Part shown: positions 52,305-61,672 of the stretch, piece after piece
Layout of the letters: the number at the start of each line of letters is the position of its first letter
How positions within the stretch are numbered: position 1 is the stretch's first letter
NCBI GenBank assembly: GCA_039640505.1
Contig: CP046865.1
Location: 2,099,501 to 2,163,500 of the forward strand
Direction of reading: 5' to 3'
Length of the DNA stretch: 64,000 nt
DNA from: Rhodobacteraceae bacterium Araon29
GTDB lineage: Bacteria; Pseudomonadota; Alphaproteobacteria; Rhodobacterales; Rhodobacteraceae
Position numbers and translations under genes: made by a program
Notes under the pieces: generated by a model
What the model saw: only the letters and a program-made list of their open reading frames with translations
Databases searched by the model: none
What the model was told of the DNA's origin: nothing

Positions 52305-53812
52305 TGGGCATCTTCGCTGTCGATCACCACCCGTGTCACCGCCTCGGTGCCGCCTTGTGTAATGCGCACTTTGAAGTCCACAAGGTGCAGATCATCAATC
52401 ACATCCTGATAGGGCCCAAGGTCTTTGGCCAGCGCTTTGGCCAGCGCATTGACCGGCCCGCGATCGGCGCCAATCTCATCCATCGACTCGCTAACCGAGA
52501 GTTTTTTGACCCCATCCACCTTGACCACAACGACCGCTTCGGACAGGCTAACCATTTGATTATACTTGTTTTTGCGGCGCTCAACCGAAACGCGGTAGCG
52601 CTTGACCTCAAAAAATTCGGGGCATTGGCCCAGCTCGCGCCGCGCCAGCAGCTCAAAGCTGGCCTGCGCGGTGTCATAGGAATATCCCTCGGCCTCGCGG
52701 GATTTGATCACCTCAAGAATACGGCCCAGCGCCGGATCGCCCCGCTCGACCGCAATGCCCGCCGCGCGCAGCCGTTCGCGCAGGTTCGACTGACCCGCCT
52801 GATTGGACATCGGAATGATGCGCGCATTGCCCACTTGCGCAGGGTCCACATGCTCATAGGTGCTGGGATCCTTGGCGATCGCACTGGCGTGCAGCCCGGC
52901 CTTATGGGCAAAAGCAGACGCCCCCACATAAGCCGCCTGCCGCATGGGAACCCGGTTGAGAATATCATCAAGCAGCCGCGAGGTACGTGTAAGCCCCTGT
53001 AAAGACGTCTGTTTTACGCCAGTCTCAAAGGTGCTCGCATAGGGCTCTTTGAGCAAAAGCGTGGGGATCAGCGATACCAGATTGGCATTGCCGCAGCGCT
53101 CACCAAGGCCATTGAGCGTGCCTTGGATTTGCCGCGCGCCCGCATCCACTGCCGCCAATGAGTTGGCCACCGCGTTTTCGGTGTCATTATGGGTATGGAT
53201 GCCCAAATGATCCCCCGGAATCCCCGCCGCAATAACATCGCCAACAATCGCGCTTACCTCGGCCGGCAGTGTGCCGCCATTGGTATCACATAGCACCACC
53301 CAGCGCGCACCGGCATGATAAGCCGCCTTAATCACCGCAATCGCATAGGCTGGATTTGCCTTATAGCCGTCAAAGAAATGCTCTGCATCAAACAGCGCTT
53401 CACGGCCCTGCGCAACGATATGTTCAATAGACTGCTGAACAGAGGTTAGGTTTTCCTCAAGCGAAATACCCAATGCTTTTTCCACATGGAAATCATGGCT
53501 TTTGCCCACAAGGCACACCGCTTTCGTATCCGCATTCATCACCGCAGCAAGAACATCATCATTGGCCGCTGACCGCCCTGCCCGTTTGGTCATGCCAAAG
53601 GCTGTTAAGGTGGCGCGGGTTTTCATGGATTGATCGAAAAACTCGCTGTCGGTGGGATTGGCGCCGGGCCAGCCGCCCTCGATATAATCAATCCCGAGCT
53701 CATCCAAAGCAGTGGCAATTTGCACTTTGTCTTGGGTGGAAAACTGCACGCCTTGGGTCTGCGCTCCATCGCGCAGTGTCGTGTCGTAAAGATAGAGCCT
53801 TTGCTTTGCCAT
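52199..53812 (-). CDS. cimA: (R)-citramalate synthase
   Basis: A 537-residue enzyme of the isopropylmalate synthase family. LYDTTLRDGAQTQGVQFS marks the catalytic start with metal and substrate residues; HTHNDTENAVANS is the metal His motif. A LeuA-type allosteric domain follows from about 390. The EGGWPGANPTDSEFF segment is typical of CimA, which makes citramalate from pyruvate and acetyl-CoA for isoleucine synthesis. The start at 53812 is ATG; a TTG at 53824 is less likely. Confidence 0.93.
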   Translation of the reverse strand: MAKQRLYLYDTTLRDGAQTQGVQFSTQDKVQIATALDELGIDYIEGGWPGANPTDSEFFDQSMKTRATLTAFGMTKRAGRSAANDDVLAAVMNADTKAVCLVGKSHDFHVEKALGISLEENLTSVQQSIEHIVAQGREALFDAEHFFDGYKANPAYAIAVIKAAYHAGARWVVLCDTNGGTLPAEVSAIVGDVIAAGIPGDHLGIHTHNDTENAVANSLAAVDAGARQIQGTLNGLGERCGNANLVSLIPTLLLKEPYASTFETGVKQTSLQGLTRTSRLLDDILNRVPMRQAAYVGASAFAHKAGLHASAIAKDPSTYEHVDPAQVGNARIIPMSNQAGQSNLRERLRAAGIAVERGDPALGRILEVIKSREAEGYSYDTAQASFELLARRELGQCPEFFEVKRYRVSVERRKNKYNQMVSLSEAVVVVKVDGVKKLSVSESMDEIGADRGPVNALAKALAKDLGPYQDVIDDLHLVDFKVRITQGGTEAVTRVVIDSEDAQGRRWATVGVSPNIVDASFEALLDAINWKLIRDRG

Positions 53813-53854
53813 ATATTTGCCCAATCCGCTGATCTTGCAGCTTTTTTGCCTAGT

Positions 53855-55219
53855 TTAACCCAAGTTGTCCAATTGGGCTATATCAAAGCCTGCTGAGGGG
53901 ACAAGGGTCACCTCAGTTTTGCTCATCCTGACTTCCAAACCGGCGTGTTGATAGGCACTTTTCAATCGATCAACTTCGGAAAAGTCCTTGGTTTGCATGG
54001 CTTTTTCGCGCTCGGCAAATAGGCGTTCTTCGTAAGCAGACAAATCAACAGCGGCCGCCCAGTCCCCCAGATGATCGCCAAGCAATCCCAAAAGCTCTGC
54101 CGATGCGCGCAGTCCAGCAGCATCGCCTTTAGAGGCCAAACCATGCAATGCGGTAATGGCGCCAGCAGTGTTTAGATCTTCACCCAAAGCCTTGACCACC
54201 GCTACGTCAACTGTGCCGGGCGCATCGGCTGCCGCGCTGATTTCCCGCCATTTACGAAGCGTTTTTTCCGCCTCACGGGCTTTGGTATCGGTCCAATCCA
54301 TTGGCTTGCCGTAATGCGTTGAAAGAAACACGAACCGGATCACTTCGCCTGCGTACCCCTGATCAAGCAGGTCACGTACAGTAAAGAAGTTGCCCAAAGA
54401 TTTGGACATTTTCTTCCCGTCAACCTGCAGCATTTCATTGTGGAGCCAATAATTGGCAAATCCATGATCTGGATGGGCACAGCGGCTTTGCGCCAATTCA
54501 TTTTCATGGTGGGGAAACAGCAAATCATTGCCGCCGCCATGAATATCAAAGCTCGCCCCGAGCAAGTCATGAGACATGGCAGAACATTCAATATGCCAGC
54601 CCGGACGTCCCACTCCCCAAGGGCTCTCCCAGCCTGGTTGATCGCTGCTCGAAGGTTTCCATAGTACAAAATCCATTGGATCGCGCTTATAGGGTGCAAC
54701 CTCTACCCGCGCACCGGCAATCATGTCATCTACTGACCGCCCCGAAAGTTGTCCGTATTCGGGATCGCTTTGCACTGAAAATAGCACATGCCCGTCGGCA
54801 GCATAGGCATGGCCCTTTTGTATCAGCCCCTCAATCATGGTAATCATTTCGGCGATATATTCCGTAGCCCTTGGCATATGATTGGGTTCAAGATTACCCA
54901 GCGCTGCCATATCCTCAATGTACCACGCGATGGTTTCTTCGGTCACGGCCGAAATAGATTGGCCGCTTTCAGCCGCGCGCTGATTTATTTTATCATCAAC
55001 ATCGGTAAAATTGCGCACATAGGTCACATGCTTTGGGCCATAAACATGCTGCAACAGGCGAAACAGCACATCGAACATAATCACATTGCGCGCATTGCCC
55101 ATATGGGCGCGATCATACACTGTTGGGCCACACAAATACATCCGGACATTTTCCGGATCGATCGGCACAAACCGTTCTTTTTTGCGGGTTTTTGAGTTTT
55201 GCAGTGTGATAGTCGTCAT
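53855..55219 (-). CDS. cysS: Cysteinyl-tRNA synthetase
   Basis: A 454-residue class I synthetase. The zinc Cys lies in YLCGPTVYD, the HIGH counterpart is AHMGNARN, and KMSKSLGNF is the KMSKS loop. The start is ATG at 55219; a TTG three codons upstream has no advantage. It lies upstream of cimA on the same strand, with 42 bp between. Confidence 0.96.
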   Translation of the reverse strand: MTTITLQNSKTRKKERFVPIDPENVRMYLCGPTVYDRAHMGNARNVIMFDVLFRLLQHVYGPKHVTYVRNFTDVDDKINQRAAESGQSISAVTEETIAWYIEDMAALGNLEPNHMPRATEYIAEMITMIEGLIQKGHAYAADGHVLFSVQSDPEYGQLSGRSVDDMIAGARVEVAPYKRDPMDFVLWKPSSSDQPGWESPWGVGRPGWHIECSAMSHDLLGASFDIHGGGNDLLFPHHENELAQSRCAHPDHGFANYWLHNEMLQVDGKKMSKSLGNFFTVRDLLDQGYAGEVIRFVFLSTHYGKPMDWTDTKAREAEKTLRKWREISAAADAPGTVDVAVVKALGEDLNTAGAITALHGLASKGDAAGLRASAELLGLLGDHLGDWAAAVDLSAYEERLFAEREKAMQTKDFSEVDRLKSAYQHAGLEVRMSKTEVTLVPSAGFDIAQLDNLG

Positions 55220-55455
55220 TGAGTACAAGCCTTTCTACGGCGCTGATTGGCGGGCTTAGCAACTTTGTTCTGGTTTGAAAATGACGAAAGAACCGGCCCG
55301 CTGAAAGTTTTCAGCAAGCAATACAGATCGAAATGATCGTAATGTGTTCCATATGGTCTTGTTAAGCGAAAGCGGCTTCGTTTGCAACCGATAAGTGTTT
55401 GACTTTTGTGCATGTCACTGTCCCATATGGAGCAGTTTTTTGGCGGAGTAGAATC

Positions 55456-56631
55456 GTGCAGGCATCGCATCGCATAAGCAATATAAATGATCAGGGCTCT
55501 GACGGCTGGGAAGTTTTTCTACGCGCGCGCGCATTAATGGCCGAAGGACACCAGATCACCGAACTGACCATAGGCGAACATGATATCCGAACCGATCCAA
55601 GTATTTTAAAGGCGATGCATGCCTCTGCTGCCGCAGGCAATACAGGGTATGCTATGGTGCCAGGCTCTGCAGCATTGCGCCAAAGCGTTGCAGATAGGGT
55701 TACTAAGCGAACTGGCATTGCAACGACACGCGATAATGTGCTGATCACGCCCGGCGGTCAGGCGGGACTTTTTGCCACCCATATGGCGGCCTGTGATCCC
55801 GGGGATACAGCGCTTTATCTTGATCCCTACTATACCACCTATCCCGGCACTCTTAGGGCACAAGGCCTTGTCCCAATTGCGGTTCCAACCCGATCAAAGC
55901 ACGGGTTCCAACCGCAGCGCGAAGAATTGGATAAGGCGGCAAAAGGGGCAAAATCACTTTTAATCAACTCCCCAAATAATCCAACCGGAACTGTGTATTC
56001 CACATCAACAATGCAAAATATTGCAGAGGTATGCTGCCAACATAATTTATGGCTGATCTCGGATGAGGTCTATGACACCCAAGTGTGGTCGGGGACACAT
56101 ATTACACCGCGCAGCCTGCCGCAGATGGCTGAACGCACATTGGTCATTGGCTCAATGTCGAAAAGCCATGCCATGACAGGCAGCCGGATCGGCTGGGTGG
56201 TTGGGCCAGAAGATATGATTGCGCATATGATCCATCTGGCAACCAACACCACCTACGGCGTTGCCGGCTTTGTGCAGGATGCCGCGCTTTTTGCGCTTGG
56301 ACAGGGCATAGAATTAGAGAAAAAAATTTCCACTCCTTTTGCGCGGAGACGGAAAATTTCTTTGGATATCTTGCGGGATTTTCCGAAAGTGAAAGCAGTT
56401 GCACCGCAAGGCGCAATGTATTTGATGCTGGATATCCGCGCCACCGGACTGAGTGGAATTGAATTTGCAAACCGGTTGCTTGATGATCATCAAATTGCCG
56501 TCATGCCGGGAGAAAGTTTTGGCCAGTCTGCCGCTGGGCATCTTCGTGTAGCAATGACAATATCCGATGACGCCTTTGGTGCGGCTTTACGAACATTATG
56601 CGCTTTTGCCACCCAGTTGGCTGATGGCTGA
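55456..56631 (+). CDS. Class I aminotransferase
   Basis: A 391-residue PLP enzyme. The PLP Lys lies in SMSKSHAMTGSRIGW near residue 237; NSPNNPTGTVYS and SDEVYDTQVW are the conserved pyridine and Asp/Tyr motifs. It is of the aspartate/aromatic aminotransferase fold; the substrate is unknown. The GTG at 55456 is chosen because GGAG lies 8 bp upstream; a TTG at 55399 would add 19 residues. Confidence 0.87.
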   Translation: MQASHRISNINDQGSDGWEVFLRARALMAEGHQITELTIGEHDIRTDPSILKAMHASAAAGNTGYAMVPGSAALRQSVADRVTKRTGIATTRDNVLITPGGQAGLFATHMAACDPGDTALYLDPYYTTYPGTLRAQGLVPIAVPTRSKHGFQPQREELDKAAKGAKSLLINSPNNPTGTVYSTSTMQNIAEVCCQHNLWLISDEVYDTQVWSGTHITPRSLPQMAERTLVIGSMSKSHAMTGSRIGWVVGPEDMIAHMIHLATNTTYGVAGFVQDAALFALGQGIELEKKISTPFARRRKISLDILRDFPKVKAVAPQGAMYLMLDIRATGLSGIEFANRLLDDHQIAVMPGESFGQSAAGHLRVAMTISDDAFGAALRTLCAFATQLADG

Positions 56632-57001
56632 AGCTCTTTCCACCATTCGCAACATTGGCCCTGCACTAGAGTCTGCATTTCAACGCGCCGGCATAAATGA
56701 TGCCGAGACCCTGCGCGACATTGGGGCGGATGCAGGTTATCTTAAGCTGTTAAATTCGGGAGTACGTCCGCATTTCATCGGTTATTACGTCATCGTTATG
56801 GGACTACAGGGCCGCCCGTGGAACGATTGCCAAGGCCAAGAAAAACGTGATCTTAGGGATAGGTTTGATGCGCTCAAAGCGCAGTCTGTACCCAATGGCG
56901 ATGCGGCGAAAACTGAGTTGGAAAAAATACTTGACCGAATAGGCGTCGTAGAAAAGAAAAATGGGCGAAAGAAAAAGCTTTCGCCCAAATTCAAAGCTTA
57001 G
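56624..57001 (+). CDS. TfoX C-terminal-domain protein
   Basis: A 125-residue protein. The first 80 residues match the TfoX/Sxy C-terminal domain ([20 protein letters not shown], then [17 protein letters not shown]), a helix-hairpin-helix type fold. The rest is a charged tail ending in [13 protein letters not shown]. It overlaps the aminotransferase end by 8 bp and the converging ndk gene by 4 bp. It is not the full competence regulator. Confidence 0.85.
   Translation: MAEALSTIRNIGPALESAFQRAGINDAETLRDIGADAGYLKLLNSGVRPHFIGYYVIVMGLQGRPWNDCQGQEKRDLRDRFDALKAQSVPNGDAAKTELEKILDRIGVVEKKNGRKKKLSPKFKA
56962..56987 (-). terminator. ndk terminator located inside the TfoX-like coding sequence
   Basis: TGGGCGAAAG and CTTTCGCCCA form a perfect 10-bp stem with a 6-nt loop. 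On the minus strand it is followed by ATTTTTCTTTTC, so it terminates ndk, whose stop is 11 bp away. On the plus strand it encodes the lysine-rich end of the TfoX-like protein. Confidence 0.85.
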
Positions 57002-57420
57002 CCAACCAGTTCGATGCCAGAAAAGAAATACGCGATTTCAACAGCTGCGGTCTCTGGGGCATCAGAGCCATGTACAGAGTTTTCGCCCACAGACTCGGCA
57101 AATTCGGCGCGTACTGTGCCTGGCGCTGCATCTGCTGGGTTGGTTGCGCCCATAACTTCCCGGTTTTTGGCAATTGCATTTTCACCTTCTAGAACCTGAA
57201 CAACCACGGGCTCTGACGACATAAATTCGCAAAGCTCGTCATAAAATGGGCGTTCGGCGTGAACCCCATAAAAAACACCTGCTTGCGCTTTGGTCATATG
57301 AATACGTTTTTGCGCTACAACGCGCAGGCCTGCATCTTCGAATTTCGCATTGATTTTGCCGGTTAGATTGCGGCGGGTGGCATCGGGTTTGATGATGCTG
57401 AATGTACGCTCGAGAGCCAT
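56998..57420 (-). CDS. ndk: Nucleoside diphosphate kinase
   Basis: A 140-residue NDK. The phosphohistidine is His117 in [12 protein letters not shown]. It balances nucleoside triphosphate pools. Single gene with its terminator in the next gene. Confidence 0.97.
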   Translation of the reverse strand: MALERTFSIIKPDATRRNLTGKINAKFEDAGLRVVAQKRIHMTKAQAGVFYGVHAERPFYDELCEFMSSEPVVVQVLEGENAIAKNREVMGATNPADAAPGTVRAEFAESVGENSVHGSDAPETAAVEIAYFFSGIELVG

Positions 57421-57684
57421 TTTTTAAATATCCTTGTATCGCAGGGGCAGACCCCATGTCAGCCCCGTGATTTGCGCCTGCCCCCTACCATGCAACCATC
57501 CAATTGAAAAGTCTGATCTGCGTTATTTGGATCATGGTGGGCCACGCGTCCAGTTTGCCGCAATGCCCAGCGCTAAAACTGGCCTTTTCTTTGTTTAAGG
57601 TGTCCAAAAGTTTTGCAATGCGTTTCAAAGAAGCCTGTTGATTCCCGATGGTAGAACCCATTGTGACCTGCTATGGCCTGCGCC

Positions 57685-59535
57685 ATGTTAAAAATATCAA
57701 ATATCAGCTATTCCGTAGAGGGCCGGCCCCTTTTTGATGGCGCCAGTGCAACCATCCCTGATGGCCACAAAGTCGGTCTTGTCGGCCGTAACGGGACAGG
57801 CAAAACAACTTTGTTCCGATTGATCCGAACAGAGTTGGCCCTTGAGGGAGGCAGCCTTTCTCTGCCTTCTCGGGCGCAAATTGGCGGCGTCGCCCAAGAG
57901 GTACCAAGCAATGATATCTCGCTGATTGACACGGTGCTGGCAGCTCATACTGAGCGTGCTAGCCTGCTGGCCGAGGCAGAAACGGCCACCGATCCAATCC
58001 GGATTGCCGATATTCAAACCCGCTTAAGTGATATTGATGCATGGTCAGCCGAAGCGCGCGCGGCATCAATTTTAAAAGGGCTTGGCTTTGACAGCGAAAA
58101 ACAGGCGTTGCCGTGCAGTGCGTTTTCCGGCGGTTGGCGAATGCGCGTTGCGCTGGCCGGTGTACTTTTTGCACAGCCTGATCTTTTGTTACTTGATGAG
58201 CCAACCAACTATCTTGATCTTGAGGGCGCAATTTGGCTTGAAAGCTATTTGGCAAAATACCCCCATACCGTCATCATTATTAGCCATGACCGCGGTCTGC
58301 TTAATCGCTCTGTTGGCTCGATCCTGCATCTCGAGGATAAAAAACTTACCTTTTACAATGGCGCCTATGACACCTTTGCCAAAACCCGCGCCGCACGATT
58401 GGCAACCGCCGAAGCCGAATCCAAAAAGCAAGACGCTCGGCGCGCTCATCTTCAATCCTATGTGGACCGCTTCCGCTATAAGGCAGACAAAGCCCGGCAG
58501 GCGCAATCAAGGCTGAAAGCCATCGCACGGCTTGAACCGATCACCCGCCCGCAAGAGGCCGCCTTGCGCCGCTTTAGCTTTCCGGAACCAGAAGAGCTGT
58601 CCCCGCCTATTTTAAGGGTCGAGGATGGCATTGTAGGCTATAACGGCACCGCGGTTCTATCAAAGCTTGATTTACGGATTGATCAAGACGACCGGATTGC
58701 GCTTTTAGGTCAAAACGGTGAGGGCAAATCGACCCTTGCCAAACTTATATCCGACCGCCTGACGCCCATGGCGGGCCGCGTTGTGCGATCCTCAAAATTA
58801 AGGATTGGATATTTCGCCCAGCATCAGGTGGATGAGCTACACATAGACGAAACTCCGCTTGACCATATTCGGCGGCTACGGCCATCAAAAACCCCCGCCC
58901 AGCTTCGGGCCATATTGGGCGGTTTCGGCATTGGCGCAGAGCAAACCGAAACGCTTGTTGGCCGGCTGTCTGGGGGGCAAAAAGCACGCCTTTCGCTGCT
59001 ATTAGCAACGTTAGATGCACCGCATATGCTTATTTTGGATGAGCCGACCAATCACCTTGATATAGAAAGCCGCGAAGGTCTAGTTGAGGCTTTGACCGCC
59101 TATTCTGGGGCCGTCATCCTCATCAGCCACGATATGCATCTATTATCGCTTGTAGCCGACCGGCTTTGGTTGGTGAAAGATGGCAAAGTAACACCCTATG
59201 AAGACGACCTAGAAACCTACCGCAAGGATTTGCTTAGCACTGAAAAGTCGAACGCTCAGAAAGTACCGTCGAAACCAAAGCCCAGGCGCGCAGGCCGCGA
59301 CGAGATCTTGGCGCTTAGATCTGAGGTGCGCAAATGCGAGGCCAGGTTGGAAAAGCTCAATGCCATGCGCGATAAACTTGCGGAAAAACTGGCTGATCCC
59401 GCGCTTTATGAAGATGCGCGCATCGGCGAGCTTGCAACTTGGAACAGCAAGTATGCGGAAGTCATGGATGCCTTAGAGCGGGCAGAAAATCTTTGGATGG
59501 CCGCTCAAGATAAACTTGAAAAGGCCAGCCCCTAA
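57685..59535 (+). CDS. ABC-F family ATPase
   Basis: A 616-residue protein with two ABC domains in one chain and no membrane part. Walker A motifs GRNGTGKTT and GQNGEGKST, signatures FSGGWRMRVAL and LSGGQKARLSL, Walker B LLLLDEPTNYLD and LILDEPTNHLD. A linker between the domains and a C-terminal coiled coil (about 530-615) suggest the Uup/YheS branch that acts on ribosomes. The ATG at 57685 is preferred over 57673 from the family N terminus. Confidence 0.92.
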   Translation: MLKISNISYSVEGRPLFDGASATIPDGHKVGLVGRNGTGKTTLFRLIRTELALEGGSLSLPSRAQIGGVAQEVPSNDISLIDTVLAAHTERASLLAEAETATDPIRIADIQTRLSDIDAWSAEARAASILKGLGFDSEKQALPCSAFSGGWRMRVALAGVLFAQPDLLLLDEPTNYLDLEGAIWLESYLAKYPHTVIIISHDRGLLNRSVGSILHLEDKKLTFYNGAYDTFAKTRAARLATAEAESKKQDARRAHLQSYVDRFRYKADKARQAQSRLKAIARLEPITRPQEAALRRFSFPEPEELSPPILRVEDGIVGYNGTAVLSKLDLRIDQDDRIALLGQNGEGKSTLAKLISDRLTPMAGRVVRSSKLRIGYFAQHQVDELHIDETPLDHIRRLRPSKTPAQLRAILGGFGIGAEQTETLVGRLSGGQKARLSLLLATLDAPHMLILDEPTNHLDIESREGLVEALTAYSGAVILISHDMHLLSLVADRLWLVKDGKVTPYEDDLETYRKDLLSTEKSNAQKVPSKPKPRRAGRDEILALRSEVRKCEARLEKLNAMRDKLAEKLADPALYEDARIGELATWNSKYAEVMDALERAENLWMAAQDKLEKASP

Positions 59536-59708
59536 AATCAAACTTTAGGGATTATCGCCACGGCCAATCGGCGTCCATGATTGCAATGGCGGGGGCAACC
59601 CCCATATAAAACCTGCAAATTGCAACTAAATTTCTTACCTAAAGTGACTATTGCCAATCCTATTTCTTGACCATTTTGTACCATCAATAACAAAAAAGGA
59701 ATTACGTT

Positions 59709-59897
59709 ATGTATGAATTTATATCGTCTTTGGGACTGATAGGATATTTATTAATTGGGGTCTTAGGGCTTGCAATATGGAACCTCCGCAAATTGTGGAA
59801 GCTTCGCACACCACTGGATTCCCCTCAGCACAAGGCTTGGCGAAGAAGCCACGGATGTGACCACCCAGATCATCTTGATCCTCTAAACAAGCCCTAA
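59709..59897 (+). CDS. Small membrane-anchored protein
   Basis: A 62-residue protein with one hydrophobic helix (LGLIGYLLIGVLGLAIW) and a polar tail with several His and a Cys (KAWRRSHGCDHPDHLDP). AAGGAATTACG precedes the ATG. It is small and unsupported by a known family, but the strong site and helix-tail form make it plausible. Confidence 0.55.
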   Translation: MYEFISSLGLIGYLLIGVLGLAIWNLRKLWKLRTPLDSPQHKAWRRSHGCDHPDHLDPLNKP

Positions 59898-59980
59898 GGC
59901 AACACGCCAATCGTATGACGGCCCTAGTCTTGACCGCCCAAGTGGGGCAGAATAAGGATCGACCCGAAAGGAAATTTTTG

Positions 59981-60619
59981 TTGACGCTGATAGATACCGC
60001 TTTTTTGATCACCGCGTTTGTGACGCTTTTTGTCATTATTGACCCTATTGGTCTTGCGCCTTTATTTATTGCGATCACTCAAGGCATGTCGCAAAAAAAG
60101 CGCCGCAGCATTGCGCTACGGGCCGTAGGTGTGGGCGGTGCAGTGCTTTTTCTATTTGCCGTATTCGGAGAGTCGGTTTTGTCATTTGTAGGTATATCCA
60201 TGCCCGCGTTTCGAATTGCAGGCGGGGTTTTGCTATTTTTAACCGCGCTTGAGATGCTCTTTAATCGCCGCACCAAACGCCGTGAAGATCAAAGTGATGA
60301 TGATGTGGCCGACGACCCATCCGTTTTTCCCTTGGCCATTCCATTAATTGCCGGGCCCGGCGCCATTACGTCGGTTATCTTGATCACCGACAACCATCCC
60401 GGGTGGCTTGGTATCGGTGAGGTCACAGCTGTTGTAGCTGCCGTTCTGATATTGGTCTATGTGATGTTTTCGATCGGAACGCTACTAGAGCAATTACTTG
60501 GTAAAATTGGCATCAATGTCATTACGCGGATACTCGGCATGCTTTTGGCCGCCTTGGCAGTGCAGTTCGTGATGGAAGGAATTTCTGCTTTTGAACTGCT
60601 CTCTGAGGCCCGTCAGTAA
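59981..60619 (+). CDS. MarC-family membrane protein
   Basis: About 212 residues with six helices of the MarC family: ITAFVTLFVIIDPIGLAPLF at the N terminus and PLAIPLIAGPGAITSVI in the middle. Function is unknown; the old link to antibiotic resistance is not supported. I choose TTG at 59981 (or 59978) because AAAGGAAA lies just upstream; an ATG at 59915 has no binding site but cannot be excluded. The stop is followed directly by the next ATG. Confidence 0.85.
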   Translation: MTLIDTAFLITAFVTLFVIIDPIGLAPLFIAITQGMSQKKRRSIALRAVGVGGAVLFLFAVFGESVLSFVGISMPAFRIAGGVLLFLTALEMLFNRRTKRREDQSDDDVADDPSVFPLAIPLIAGPGAITSVILITDNHPGWLGIGEVTAVVAAVLILVYVMFSIGTLLEQLLGKIGINVITRILGMLLAALAVQFVMEGISAFELLSEARQ

Positions 60620-61204
60620 ATGCCGCAAGATATAGATTTTGCACGCTTGGTTTACTTAGGCTTGCTTGCGGCTGTCTTGCTTGGCTCGGTACTGATGACC
60701 CGACGTGGGGCTTTTAAGAAAGCCGCCTTTCAGGGCGGTATCTGGTTGGTGATTTTTGCAGCTCTGGTTGCCGCAGTGGGAATATGGCAGGATATTCGAT
60801 CCGGTCAGAGCAGCACATCAAGCTTTACTACCCAAGAAGGTCATGTAGTGATTTCACAAGGCGATGATGGTCATTATCGGGTCAAGATCAAAGTCAATGA
60901 CCAGACCCTTTCATTTTTGGTCGACACAGGTGCTAGCCGTGTTGTTTTGACCCAGAAGGACGCAAAAGCATTGGGCTTTAAGCTAGAAAACTTACAATTC
61001 TGGAACACTGCAATGACTGCAAACGGCCCGGTCTCTACAGCGCCTGTGCGGCTTGGGGAAATGACGCTAGGACCCTATATTGACCGCAATGTCAGCGCAT
61101 CCGTGAATAGTGGCGAAATGAAGCAATCATTGCTCGGCATGAGTTATTTAAACCTATATTCGACCATAGAGATCAGCCAAAAGCGAATGATCCTAAAGCG
61201 CTAG
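60620..61204 (+). CDS. Retropepsin-like aspartic protease (TIGR02281-type)
   Basis: A 194-residue membrane protein. Two helices (about 10-27 and 40-57) precede a single-lobe aspartic protease domain with the active-site Asp in FLVDTGASRVVLT. Proteins of this type are common in Rhodobacterales next to MarC. It starts immediately after the MarC stop (TAAATG), so they are coupled. The stop overlaps that of holC by 4 bp. Confidence 0.85.
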   Translation: MPQDIDFARLVYLGLLAAVLLGSVLMTRRGAFKKAAFQGGIWLVIFAALVAAVGIWQDIRSGQSSTSSFTTQEGHVVISQGDDGHYRVKIKVNDQTLSFLVDTGASRVVLTQKDAKALGFKLENLQFWNTAMTANGPVSTAPVRLGEMTLGPYIDRNVSASVNSGEMKQSLLGMSYLNLYSTIEISQKRMILKR

Positions 61205-61668
61205 CCGTCAGAGGATTGACTATCTGCCATTTTTTGCCACCGGCCGCTTTCTTCGGACCAGTATTGGGCTGAGCAGCCTGCTTCGGTCAATGTTTTCCAC
61301 TGACCACGCGCTTGCTGCATCGCGGTTTGATCTAGCCCGTCGAACAATATACACACTCTTTGGCTATCGTTCACCTCTTGAGCGTTAACCATAGCCCCAT
61401 CTATGGACATGATACACTCAAACCCAGCTTCGGCGTTTGTGGTGAGCAAAATCGGCTGATGCGCATCTTTATCGCTGCCAGCCAATCCATGCGCCAAAAA
61501 CCCATCATCTGGCCCCAGCCAAAGCTTTTCATCTAACCATTGCATCCGCTCCAAGCTGGTGCCCCGGACCTCAACCCGCCAACTGGCCCCAGAGGCCTTT
61601 TCAAGCAGCGCAGGCAAAGCCACCTCTAAGGGCTGGCGGGTCAAATGATAAAAATAGGCTGCTCCCAT
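61201..61668 (-). CDS. holC: DNA polymerase III chi subunit
   Basis: A 155-residue HolC. The AAYFYHLTRQPLEVALPALLEK start and QPILLTTN core match the family that links the clamp loader to single-stranded DNA binding protein. It follows pepA by 4 bp, the usual pepA-holC order. The ATG at 61668 is used; a TTG at 61686 would overlap pepA. Confidence 0.9.
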   Translation of the reverse strand: MGAAYFYHLTRQPLEVALPALLEKASGASWRVEVRGTSLERMQWLDEKLWLGPDDGFLAHGLAGSDKDAHQPILLTTNAEAGFECIMSIDGAMVNAQEVNDSQRVCILFDGLDQTAMQQARGQWKTLTEAGCSAQYWSEESGRWQKMADSQSSDG

Positions 61669-61672
61669 TGGT

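Noticed and set aside
51992-53002. A 336-codon frame antisense to cimA
   Set aside because: It lies opposite a clear cimA and has no start signal or family features; it is a shadow of the coding strand composition.
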